From assembly GCA_963662175.1 (NCBI GenBank), contig OY759214.1:81869515-81933514 (forward strand): a stretch of 64,000 nucleotides of DNA, read 5' to 3'. The notes below the pieces were generated by a model that saw only the letters and a program-made list of their open reading frames with translations, had not been told where the DNA came from and made no database searches. Below, piece by piece: positions 33,958 to 46,100 of this stretch; within the stretch, counting starts at the first letter, position 1, and each line of letters opens with the position of its first letter. The stretch is from Aradus depressus (lineage: Eukaryota > Arthropoda > Insecta > Hemiptera > Aradidae). The position numbers and the translations under genes are program-made.

Positions 33958-35732
33958 CAGGTTTTACTAAGGCTCTCTCGGACTTGGATCGTTAAATATC
34001 GTTACTAAGAAACCTTCTTGTGAACTTGGCATACGCCTCCTAAAATTTTGTTTTCAGCATATCGACATCTGTATTTAAAACCGAAAAAAAAATATATATA
34101 AAAAATACTGGCTAAACCACCCGCAAAGTCGATCCCCATTATTGTTAATTCATTATAAAAAATTAGTTCAATGTGAATTGAAAATAAATCGTCTCCAGGG
34201 CGATTCCCGGAAATGTCAGCTAATTTTTCTTCAATTTTGTTCAACAAAGAAATAAGTTAAATAAATTATTCTGGAATTGAAATTGATTTTTTGTTTATTT
34301 ACAATGGGGAAAATAAGTAAATGTAATGACAGTAAGAAAAGAGAAAAGTGATATATTTTTTTTATTTTATTTACAAATAGATATTCACAACTGTATAAAT
34401 AATATATACAACAAGAAAATTTGCTAAAAGAGTAAAATATAGCATTGTCAAAATATCAGGAGGGGAGAAATCACACAGTGGTGACACTCTCTAGGCACTG
34501 AATTGCACTTATTTATAACTCGCTGCCACTGAGGTCTTTAGACCATTGTTGGGGAAGTGTGACATAATGGAGAGTACGAACAAAAGGATTTCTGTGGGAA
34601 TTGAATAGTGATATATAATAAATTAACTATCTACAAAACAATAAGTATGTACTGACATTGAAAAAATGAACAGGAAAAAAAATAATAATTTTAAATAAAA
34701 TTAATAATAATAATACAATCAATACTGAAGAATAAGTGCCGTATATAGCTTTCAGCTCGAGACCCCTCGAAACACCCCCGGTTTTCCTGCCATCTCCTTT
34801 CCTCCAACTTAATGAAGGCAGGAGAGGCTGCAGTGGTTCGAGTGGTATCTTCGCCATCCATTGTACACTGCACAGCAGCGGAGGCAAACCAAAAAGGAGA
34901 TGAAAGCTGAAAGTGGAAGATCACAGATCACTCCCAGGAATAAATTAATGAAAAACTGTCATTGTAATTGATTCATTCGATTCCAGAGATAGGAAATGAA
35001 AGGAAACGATAGAGAACAAACTTTCTGATTTAATTGGGAATATACGTGGATGTTATATGAAACAAAAAGTCAACTTGTCGATACAGTTGAAAAATAAAGT
35101 TCCTCCTGAAATAATTATCTTTTATCTCACCTCATTTTTACAGAAAGAATATATACAATTTTAAATTAGAATATAAATGACAAATATTTGTCACTATATA
35201 TATATAGCGTTGTACATTCTGAGATTCAAATGGTGTTCAAACTTAAATTCTTGTACATTATTTACAATAGTTGAAAGGCATATGAATACAGTACAAAAAC
35301 AATTATTGTTAGCAGTCACAAAGGAGAACATTGTACCGTAATTGAACCATCAATCATGATTCGACCAATATTCATTTACATTTTATTTCAATTGAATCTG
35401 TATCCTTTTTAAAAATACATTTATTAATTTTATTTATTTTCTTCCATCCTTTTTGTATTAACTGACCAAACATTGAGACTTCATGTCTTCCAAAGTGATA
35501 TATATAGAGGTTTTTAAATTATGCCTTTAATAACAAAAATAAAACATTGAAAGGGCACCAATTAACGAAATTGTTTTAAATCCCCAGATTATTGATTTTA
35601 TTGAAAAAAATATAAATGTATTTAAGCCTCCCAAAAAAATACATTTGCTACTTTACAGCCTAGGTTATGAAAATTAATAAATACAAAAATGTCCTTAGTT
35701 CCAACTAATCGTATCTTCGCAGGCACTTTAGT
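33958..35732. other. Unassigned
   Basis: 34440-34930 is less AT-rich and has minus-strand frames up to 86 codons, but no domain is recognised. Confidence 0.35.
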
Positions 35733-35806
35733 TAGTTATTGTGACTCATGCCCGGGCTTTAATTAGTTACCTGAGGTACCTGTTTGCCTTTAACGAATAC
35801 CTGAAT
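35733..35806 (-). mobile_element. SINE-1, 3' fragment
   Basis: Non-telomeric tail TTAGTTATTGTGACTCATGC plus a deleted body, directly before a family C repeat. Confidence 0.7.
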
Positions 35807-36100
35807 TAATCAATTACGGTTTTGCTCTCCCTCCATAACCAATCCGACAGTTTGGGCTAAAACTCAATATTTGACTTACATAGTGGCGTCTACATCCGCA
35901 TACGAAATTTTGAGTTGATACATACATTCAATACATCGGCAGTTATTAGGGTATTTGAGTCAAGATCCCCTTCCCTTCGACTGATTTGGCGGAAAATTAA
36001 TAAATGTCCTTATGAATTTAAATACAAAATTTTAAGACGATACATTTATTATATCGGCAATTTTCTGGAGTTTGTAATTAATACACTTCTCCCTAATTTG
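35800..36100 (-). repeat. Family C repeat, two modules
   Basis: GGTTTTGCTCTCCCTCCATA start and TACATCGGCAGTTATTAGG cores. Confidence 0.7.
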
Positions 36101-36284
36101 TAATTTACATTAACATTTTTAATTATGATTACCATCATATTCGTCCCTTTTTATGTCAAAAGTATTATAGTTATACCAAAATGGATCTAATATTCACAAG
36201 GAATGGCATAGCTAATAGGATAGTTTACAGAATATTACAGAAGGGTAGTAATTACAAACTCAAGGTCACTTTTGAACTTTGTAC

Positions 36285-36420
36285 TGACGATGATGTAAGC
36301 CGAAATCGGTAAACTTTATGTATATATTTTGGAATTAGACAATATAAAAGTTCTTTGTTTATATTTACATTATTAGCTTTCCACTATATCGACACAGATC
36401 GCAGAAATGTATTTATCATG
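36285..36420 (+). repeat. Family E repeat
   Basis: GATGATGTAAGCCGAAATCG, TTGGAATTAGACAATATAAA and TCCACTATATCGACACAGAT occur in this order; all recur at 57125-57285 and 58425-58560. The style recalls the terminal repeats of Penelope-like elements. Confidence 0.6.
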
Positions 36421-36647
36421 CTAAATTTCAGCTTTTTAGGTGCATTGGAAATATAAATAATTTTGAGAATATTTTATACATTTTTATTTGTAACAGAAAT
36501 CACTTTGTATAATATAAAGAAGACATTTCAGACAATTGGGAGTGACCATTCCAACTCTACCACTTTAGTATTCCATTAAAGGGTCAAGTAGATTTAGTTC
36601 AGAACAAAACTGATTAGTTCTGTATGCATGAGTTATTGTTCTAACTG

Positions 36648-36912
36648 TTTATAGTTATTGTGATTGACGCTCGGGCTTTAACTATGAGGTAATATGGCCT
36701 ATTACCAGAGCGCTCTTCCGTTACACTGATGGACATGAGCCGGACTTTACTATGGAAGTCCTAAATTTTGTTTACCCAAGTTTATTCTATGAGTACCTAA
36801 CATAACAGTCCTTACGTCCCATCCGAAGGATAGCGTATTCAAGGTTTTATTACCTCACAGATAAAAAAAAAAAAAAAAAACCTTATGGCCTTTATAAGCT
36901 AAGAAGACAAGA
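36648..36912 (-). mobile_element. SINE-1, diverged
   Basis: Body recognisable throughout; an A-run of about 18 bases has grown in the middle and the head is eroded. Confidence 0.75.
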
Positions 36913-36936
36913 TCTTTCATCTACCCGAATACATAT

Positions 36937-37164
36937 GGGTAAAGGACACCATGTCACAAAAATGTAATTTTTCAGAAAATAAGTTTTTGATTTTTTTCAA
37001 CTTTATTTTCAGGATTCTTCGCAAATAATAAGAATTGCTCTATGCAATTTTCGCTATTTATAGTAATAGGACTAGTGCTTTGTACTACTATATAGAGCGA
37101 AAAATCTGCATCGCAAATATGGTGCCAACTACATTTCATAAGAAAAGGGACAGTGTCCTTTACC
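36937..37164. mobile_element. Short MITE-like element
   Basis: GGGTAAAGGACACC at the left is mirrored by GTGTCCTTTACC at the right, about 228 bp apart, with partly matching flanks (CATGTCAC versus GACAGTG). No ORF is convincing. Confidence 0.45.
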
Positions 37165-37617
37165 TCCGGGGTACAGATATATGAATAATATTTTCTCATT
37201 AAAAAATATCTACAAAACTACAAGGTTTAGAAAAATAATTTTTTTACAAAATTTTTCTTTTAAAAATGAGTGTACAGCAGAGTCACTTCTGCGCAAGCAT
37301 CGATGGGACTCTTCCTATTTACGTGTCAAACATTCTACTAAAATTTGGTTTCAATGTGGACAGACTAACATACTTCTGAAAAAAAGAAAATACTTTTTTT
37401 TTGCATTCCAGAAACCTCAAGTGTGGAGTTGGAAAGGTAAACACTAAAGTAAATAAGTAACTGTTGCATTAGTCTTTTAAAAGCAAAATAATAATAAAAA
37501 AACATAAAAAAAAGCTTTTTTCATATGTGCCAAGGAACGACATGTCTCGTCGTGTTCACTCGGTACACTGGCAAAGAGTTTTGGATATTAGATCTGCTTT
37601 AAATTATGAGGTTTCAC

Positions 37618-38960
37618 GAAAAAACAAATCACCGGCAATGTACTTCCCCAACACGAATTAATCAAGTTTTCATTCTCCTTCTAAAATCAATTGACCGTTG
37701 GAGCTAACCATCAATTGATCTGAACAACAAACTATTGTATCCTCATACTAAATTTTGTGTCGATAAATTAATTCGGCAGTTATTGGTTTTTTGTCAAGCC
37801 TCCATCACTAATCCCCCCGTTTCTTTAAGCCGACTTGCCTGAAGGTGTCGTCATTACTGGGTTCTGGATACTCTTATACATTTTCGTTTCGCTACATTCA
37901 TTCTGTCGGGAGTTATTGTGCCCAGATTTTTTTTTTTTCATTTTTAGATTCAGGAAATCGGAAAACATGAAATTCTGTTGAAAACTTTCGAATTTCTGAT
38001 CGATTACATAACTTTCCATATACAGTAGACTCCCCCTTATCCGTCGTTCTGTTAACCGGGGCGCTCCTTTATCCGGCGCTCGCAAAATAATATCAAATTT
38101 GTTAAACTAAAATTAACATTCAATTAATAGATTATCAATTATATATAGAGCCACGTGTATTTACGAGGACATAATAATTCAGTAACTCACGAATCTTTCA
38201 TGTATTTTTATTGTACATACATACATATGTACATTGTATTTATAATGAAGTGAACGCTAATACAATATTTTATTACTCCACTAATATCCTATAAATAAAT
38301 ACATAGTTGAAAATCAAACATTTATAAAAAATGTTTCCTAGAATAGAAAAACAAAGGTACTGTCCCGTCAGTGCCACAATAATATCGTCTTATCGGGAAA
38401 TGAACACTAACTAGTAAAGTCAAAGTTTAATTTTTTTCCACAGAAACCCTCTCCTATTTATTTTTCCTTTACACCAGTTCTATTTTTCTCAGTTTTCATT
38501 TGATTCTCATAGTGAAAAGAATCGTTGGATCGTTTTTTAGACGTCTTAACACTAAAGAAGTGGTGGGACTAAGCAGCACGAAACAGTGTTGTGTTACGGA
38601 AACAAAAGACAATTACCGATTTTTTTAACAAATAATATTTTTAGAATTTGTTTTAAATGTGTATGTAATTAAACGCAGATTTCAAAATATCTTTTTAATG
38701 CTTGGATAAATATATGTACATATGTACGTACATATAATAAATCAATGTTCAGTATGTACATATTTGTCAATTTAATAAATGTTATCAACAAAATACCTAC
38801 GTGTTTTATTCCTTAGCTCACCTAAAAACACTTTTTTATGCTTTTATTAAATATTTTTTCTCATTAATTGATGATTTCCGTTATCCGGCGTCACGTCGGT
38901 CCCGGCAACGCCGGATAAGGGAGAGTCTACTACACTTCGCTGGGAAAGTAAAACGGGAAA
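37618..38960 (-). repeat. Family C repeat split by the pogo element
   Basis: Runs 37618-38022 and resumes at 38933 with CACTTCGCTGGGAAAGT. Joining the halves restores the CTATACTTCG...CTGGGGAAGT end of the family. Confidence 0.75.
38023..38930. mobile_element. pogo/Tigger-type non-autonomous element
   Basis: Left end CAGTAGACTCCCCCTTATCC and right end GGATAAGGGAGAGTCTAC form inverted repeats of the Tigger/pogo kind, with a TA on each side. A GCCGGATAAG subterminal repeat is visible. Length is about 908 bp with no transposase recognised inside. It interrupts a family C repeat at its palindromic end. Confidence 0.75.
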
Positions 38961-39458
38961 TATACTTTAATAGTCGAGTGAATGTGTGTTCATGTGAAAT
39001 ATAAGGTTTCCCTTCAGTGCAAACGATTTTGAACAAATATTGCAGGTGAAGTTACGAGGCATATTGTACTGGACGTAGCTCCTTGTCGGCTGATGTTTTC
39101 TTCTGTCCTTGGCGAAGTACTCGTACGAGTTCTCCCTCCAACCTGGATCATAACAGAAATCTACTCTTCATGTAATTAAACATCTTTACTTAATTTCATT
39201 AATAATAATACTAATAAATATTTCATTGTATCTTCCAAACATATCATAAAATTCATTTTAATTCCAATGTGCATTGGTCAAGGTGAAGCACCTCCCATTC
39301 CAAGGTCCCTCCCATTCACTTTCCCATATCAATATTGTACAAATAATGAGCATGTTTTTTCAAGAAACAAAAATCTAAATAACTATTTATAAAAATCATG
39401 GAACCTTTATTTTTGACTTCCTTTAAAAATTTATAATTTGAATCTAAGGTAACAAACG

Positions 39459-39675
39459 GTCGCCGGTGGCTCAGTAGAAGTGTGCTTGCTTACTGAGCTC
39501 AAGATCGCGGGATGGACCCGAGGCCCTTAGGTTTTTTCATCTGGGAGGTGAAAAAACGTTGAGCACGCCTTCAGGATTGTACGATAAGCGATGGCTCCGA
39601 GCCTGTTGAATACATCTGGGTAGGCGACATTTGGAACTCACACAGTCGGACTCAACTATGGGTCGCAATAACCAA
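39459..39675 (+). mobile_element. SINE-1, diverged
   Basis: Head present (GGTGGCTCAGTAG) with a damaged B box; body shortened. Confidence 0.75.
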
Positions 39676-39844
39676 ACTGAAATTATTTAATATTCTATCT
39701 TGTTATAGTTTCATTGAAAAAATTTAAAACTTTAGTTCCGAATTCCGCAGGAATACAGTTTCTCATAGAAAGGAACTTTTTATAAAATTGGAAATTAAAA
39801 GTAAAAGCCAATCTAACCTAATTTGTAAAAAAAAAAATTACTCA

Positions 39845-40134
39845 AGAGTGACACATGCCCATTCAACTACGAGACCATATCGCCTACTACCAGAGCGCTG
39901 TTTCGTCACTCTGGTGGACATGAGCCCGCCTCTACTGTGGGAGTCCTACATTTTGCCTACCTAGGTTTATTTACAAAGGGTCTTAATGAGTACCTGACTT
40001 CGCACAGGCTCGGGACCCTGGCTTAATGTTCCATCCGAAGGACGACGTGCTCAAGATTTATTCACCTCCCACATAAAAAACCTAAAGGCTTTGGCCGGGT
40101 TACAGTAAGGTAGCTACCTCAGAGAGACCGGCCT
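39845..40134 (-). mobile_element. SINE-1, diverged near full length
   Basis: Body clear from GACACATGCCC to GGCCGGGTTAC; the head is rearranged. Confidence 0.75.
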
Positions 40135-41058
40135 CATCCCCTCCATAATTAATAATTTTATACTTATTATGTTTTCGTACTTCACCCAATTATTTTATAA
40201 GGCAGGAAGACTTGTGATGTGACATAACATTATTCACCAGGAATTATTTTCACATCAGGAAAAGTTGTCATATAATTATTTCACTTTTCTTTGGGTTCAT
40301 TCGTCTGTTTTGCTCTTCATCAAAACATTTCATAATAAAACATAATAGGATAGCCCGTTTTTCGAAAGGAATAAATAAAAGGAAAGGAAAAAGGACAGAT
40401 TATTAAACAATAAATAAAAACAACTTATAAAAAAATATATATATATATTAATACATTGGTTTATAAAAGAAAAAAAAATAATATGAATAAAAAAATAATA
40501 AAATAATTACAAAAATAATATTAAAGAAAAAATAATTAATTAATCTTATTAGGTAAACTAAATTTTCCCCTAACCTCTTCATGATTGAATGGGTAATAAA
40601 AATAAAATGTAATAACTGAATGAACACAAAACCCAGTGCACCAAAGAAATTTTACATTATTCTAAATTCTATAACAGTGAGTAAATATTTCTAATTAAAA
40701 AGAAAAATGATAACAAATAAATAACATTTTAATTATAATTTTAATTTTAATTTAAAATATTATGGATTTTTCAAATATTAAATACAGTTAATTATAAAAA
40801 TATTATAAATATTTATAACGATAACTTTTAACCCTTTCTATTAATGGTAATAATCTATACTTGAAATGAAAATGTTAACTACATGATCATTTATCATAGT
40901 TGAAATGTGAGATATCTGCGGCCGCCCTTCAAAAATTATTAAAAACACGAACTGGTAGTCTAAGATGCGTGATTATTAATATTTTTTAAGGCTTCGAACG
41001 GCTTCAGATGCCAAACTTCAAGTGAATTCTTGAAAGTAACAGTTCTGACCGATACCAA
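40135..41058. other. Very AT-rich unassigned DNA
   Basis: 40370-40860 is mostly A and T; no feature seen. Confidence 0.5.
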
Positions 41059-41298
41059 TTATAATCCATATAAATTTGTTTGATTGTCAAGGTCTATTGG
41101 TTAGAACAACTGTTCCCCGGAGCAATAAGGCTAAGGTTAACAATGCGCATAAAAATGGCGCATTGACGAACTACGAGCTTCCATTACAATCCATTTGTTT
41201 GATTGTCAAGGTCTATTGGTTAGAACAACTGTTCCCCGGAGAACTGAGGCTAAAGATAACAATGATAAAAATGGCGCAGTTGCGAACCTTTTTTTTCT
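41059..41298 (+). repeat. Tandem duplication, period about 119 bp
   Basis: TTTGTTTGATTGTCAAGGTC recurs 119 bases apart, with near-identical sequence through CTGTTCCCCGGAG and AAAAATGGCGCA. The two copies differ at about ten sites. Confidence 0.8.
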
Positions 41299-41934
41299 AT
41301 TATTATTTCTTTTTCTTCACAATAACCTCAGATAAATAACTTAGAAGTTTAACGATATCCAGCATAAAAACAATCAGCCACGATTCTCAGTTTAACGACG
41401 AATTCATTAGAAATTTCAATAAATAAGAAATACATTACACTTTTTCCGGGAGTAACACCTCCCAAAATCAAGATGGAAAAACAAAATCATCATAGCGATT
41501 TTTTAACTCTTATTTAAATAATATATCATATAAAATTTAATTTAAATTCGCTGATGTTTACAGCAAGAAAAATGTAGAGTGAATAAGGTTATAAGGCACT
41601 TCGCAATTATTTTAAAAACAGCTGTGAGGTATAAAAGCTTAAGAATTTCGTAATAACTACAGTTAAAAAATGACTCAACGGCAGCATTAATTTAGGCCCA
41701 AATTACATTTGTGGCCATCTTCAGAAATTCTTTCTCAATACAATTACGGGGGTGCCTTACTCCGAATTAATAAATTCATTCCCCCCGCATAAGGCAAATT
41801 ATTCCCTTTTTTCACTTTCAGGCTCCGATGTTACGCTCTCCGGTTGCGTTAGCCCTGAAATTTAATAAACAGGTTAAAATTTCGGGTTTACAATCAAAAT
41901 ATGACAAAAACGGGTTAATATTATTTGATAACTG

Positions 41935-42081
41935 GTTAGTTATTAAGTTAGTTATTTTGATGTCCAGTCAAGCCTGGGCTTAACTACGAGATCATATCGC
42001 CTACTACCAGAGCGCTCTTTCCTCACTCTGGTGGACATGAACCCGACTCTACTTTGGAATCCTAAATTTTGCCTATCCAGG
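41935..42081 (-). mobile_element. SINE-1, 3' fragment
   Basis: Starts with a doubled TTAGTTATT tail and covers the last 130 bp of the body. Confidence 0.75.
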
Positions 42082-42639
42082 TTTAGTGTTGGTTCACTAA
42101 ATAACTTGTTAATGATAAGAACTTGTGTTATTAGTAGGTATACAATAATTTAACTGACTTACAATGACCAATTGCAATTATTATTATTTGTTTTCAAAGA
42201 AATAGAGTTTAACATATATCCATCTCAAGCCGAAAGTGTCCAATTGTTTTTTTAAGGTGGAATTCCAGTCTCGAGACAGCCAGGTACCTTTATTATAAGC
42301 CAGCTTTATTTATTAACGAACCATAAATTGTGTATAAAGGCAAAACTAGAGCTGTTTCACAATACAATTATCTAATTGAGAACCAATTATGGAAAATGGT
42401 GAAAGTCCCAAAAAGAAGTTGTATTAATATGAGCGAATTTAGAGGCACTTTCACCCTTCTCTTCCTCGCGACCTTGAGAACAGGCTAAAACTCAGAGCTA
42501 CTGGCGTCCTCGTGTTTTAATATTAAACGTGAGAAATTAATACAGAATAGAAGAATAACCGTATGTAGTAGACTTATTTATTAAATATGTAATACAGAGG
42601 TATCAGTCTAACTATATATTTTATTATTTTCTATTTTAT

Positions 42640-43045
42640 TCATTCCACAACTAGTTTCGGCAATTTGCCATCTTCAGGTGGTGAAATTTAATGTACAGAA
42701 GAAATTAAAGAAACCATTTCAGGTTCTAGTTGTAGAGGCAGTCAACGTCCAACTAGACCTTGAGATGTGTTCACCTTCATCACACACATCCACTCGACAC
42801 AAACTCACAACACCTTCACCACACACATCCACTCAAGTCATTATAAGACCCTGAAGAAGAAAATAAATAGTTTTCGAAACGTTGGCCAAATTTTGAATTT
42901 TCTTTTACACGACAGAACCTCGAATTTCTTCTACATTGAAAAAATACTGTCGACTCTATTAATCACAAGTTCTTTGTTGCTATATGTGTTATAGTTTATT
43001 AGCTTTCCACTTATTTACACAGATCGCAATAATGTATTCGGATTA
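42640..43045 (+). repeat. Penelope-like terminal-repeat debris
   Basis: AGTTTCGGCAATTTGCCATC and CTTCAGG, then CCTGAAGAAG and GTTTTCGAAACGTTGGCC, are typical of such terminal regions. 42990-43045 is a family E end (TTAGCTTTCCACTTATTTAC). CACACATCCACTC repeats locally near 42782-42835. Confidence 0.45.
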
Positions 43046-43174
43046 AAATAAACTTCTCTGACCACCACATATGTTGCATGGCTTACACATCCCTCTCCAT
43101 AAAACTATATATATTTAAATAATTGTGTCACTTCCACCCTTTTCTATAATTAGTCCCCAATTGCTGACTAAAGT

Positions 43175-43180
43175 TTTATT
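43175..43180 (-). promoter_or_regulatory. poly(A) signal overlapping the zinc-finger stop codon
   Basis: On the minus strand the stop TAA runs straight into AATAAA, so the signal shares its first base with the last base of the stop. If used, the 3' UTR would be only some 15-30 nt. A more distal site cannot be excluded. Confidence 0.4.
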
Positions 43181-46100
43181 TATACTGATAAAGGGAAAGA
43201 GAGACCTGAGTGCTGGTGTCGTTGGTGGTTAAGGAGGTGGTCTCGCTTCGTGAAAGCCTTACCACAGCCACACTTGAAAGGGGATAACCCTGCGTGAGAC
43301 CTCTCATGGGTCACCAGATGATCCCGTCGAGTGAAGGCACGACCACATTCGCCACACTTGAACGGCGTCTCTCCTATCAAACATTCAAAAACATTGTATT
43401 TATATGCCAAACTTATACAAAATATACATATAAAAAGTCCCCATACAGTCCTAGCAAGAAATAATCAATAACGTCTTCGCTCTCCCACCAAAACCAATCG
43501 ACCGATTGGGCTAAAACTTAATATTTGACATACATAATTGCTTCTAAATCTTGTGTTGATGAATTCATTACATCTTTCTTACAACACAGTTATAATAAAT
43601 GAAACAATTTGAATGACATATTTTCAATCTCAATTGATAATTTACTATCAATATTAAGATGAACACCCAAAAATTCATAATCAGTACCTGTGTGACCACG
43701 TTCATGATTGATGACATGTTCTTTTCTCGTGAAGGCTTTCCCGCAAAATCGACAAACATGTGGCGATTCGCCAGTGTGCTGCCTCACGTGGTTCACCAAA
43801 TGCTCCTTACGTGTAAACACCTGAAGGTTAATAACCATATTAAATATATATTAACGACACGTTAATGATGGTATAGTTCTATTGTAAAAAACAATAATAT
43901 AAAACTTTACGAACTGTATCATTTATGTTTGTAAGTCATTGCACGTATTCATTGTTGATCTAGAATGTCCCTGACAAGTTCTATGTGTAGTTTTCTTTAT
44001 TTTTTAAAGTTATATTAAATGTTATTCATCTAAAAGATTGTTTAGTACGTTTACACACTCATGAAGTCTCATACAACCAAAATACACAAAAATTGCCGAC
44101 TTAAAAGCATGAAAAATACATTTTAAAAATTATAAGAATTTCATACAGAAAAACTCATTAATAAATCAACATTTAGAACTAGAACAGAGCAGTAACCTGT
44201 ACTTCCAGCTCTCTGCCCGAGTTGTAAGTACAAAGGAAAATTGAACAAAAAAAAAACATAAACAATCCAAAATAATAATAACATATTTATGTTTTAAATT
44301 ATTATTTAATCATTTTTTCTCCTTTTGAAACAGATCACTTCAAGAGTAGAGCAATGAGGGCTATTACACAATACAATGAAACATGGCGCATTACACTTTT
44401 GGATTTTATTGCTATTGGTCTCATGAACCGAGAGGTTCATATTTAGGTCACAGATGTAGACAACTTCTGAACGAACCGAGTACAGTCATTCAACAGATAG
44501 TACACTCTTAGTTGAGACCTGGATTGGTGAAGATTTGGAAGATGGAGGGGAGCGCTGTTGTCAATTCTCCAGCTACAGTCCAGTTCTTGAACTGGAGACT
44601 CTTTCCCGCCCACATTAAACTTCGGCATTTAAAAAGAAATTATTCATTAATGAACCTCAAGATAATAATATTTTCTGAAATAATTACTTCGTTAAGTAAC
44701 AGTTATTTATAAGTTAAATATGGCAACGGCGCATTCCTAACACTAGAAGGACGGTTGCTTAGAAAACCAAGGGATGTTCAGACTATAGAGATAATTGATA
44801 GTGACCTTGCGACAGAGGGCGCACCGATGTGGGGAGGTGCCGGTATGCCACTGGACATGATTGACGAGGTGTTCTTTCCGAGTGAAGATCTTCAAACATA
44901 TGTGACACTTGAAGTCTGAGTCGTGGGCCCGCAGATGGTTGTCTAGATGGTCTTTCCGGGAGAACCGTTTGTAGCACAGCTGGCACTCGTGAGCACTCTC
45001 ACCTGGAAAATGGAAAACAACATGATACATAATCAAATGTTTGCACATTACCATGGTTAACCTGCCATCATTTTAGTGTTAAAAATAGACTATTTAAGTC
45101 ATCAATTCCAGGATCAACTCAATACAGATCATACAGAAAATTATGTAGATTCTGAATCCGTAAACTAAAATAAGAGAAAGAAATTACAAAACAATAAAGA
45201 AAAAACAAACCATCCAAACAAAACACATACCATCCTCAGCCAAGACGAAAAATTCCACAAGTTTGTTTTCATCGACCACAACACTGATCTCTCCTATCTT
45301 TTTAATATTATCCTTCCAATCTTTTTAATATTGTCATATGTTTCAAAATTGTAAACATCTAACCGAATCCTTGGCTAGAATATGTAAGGAGCTAATAAAG
45401 AAATGGAATTACATTATATAAGGAATACCTGTATGTTTGGTGATATGACTCGCTAGATGTTCCTTCCTGGTGAAACATCGTCCGCAGTAGGAACACGGAT
45501 GTTGTGGCTTCGTGATCTCCTCTTTCCAGGCCCAGTTGTTGCCAAACTCCTTCATATCGGGGACGGCCTCTCCAGCCACAACCCCCACATTCCCCTTCTC
45601 CTAAGGACATACAAGCAACATTGGAAAACATTGGATATTCCATAAAAACAAGTCAATTTACGTTATAAGAATACCTAGTCCTGCTATAAATATTGTTACA
45701 AGGAAATGTATACAGCATTCAACAGAAAAACGAATTCATCAAAAAAACTTTTAGACAATAAACTGATATAAACATAAAATAAAAGAAAAATACAATTACT
45801 CAAAATGTCCCCCTTTTGCCTTGACACAAGCTTTTAGTCTCCTTGGCCAGTCATCAATGGCAGTACGCAGCAGTTCTTGAGGAAAGCGCTCAACTGCACG
45901 GATCAATGATTGTTTGAGGCTTTCCAAGTTAGGGTGCTCTCTGTGGCAGGCCATCCTCTCCAGTTCTGACCACAGTCGGTAGTAGAGTGGCCAATCCGAG
46001 GCGGAGATGAACTCAGGAATGTTCCTCTGCAGCCACTGCTCTCATTGCATTATCCGTTCTCACAGTGCGGTACACGAACATACGACTGATACCCAAAGGT

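Noticed and set aside
45392..45643. 83-codon frame on the minus strand
   Set aside because: Out-of-frame shadow of zinc-finger exon 45429-45600.
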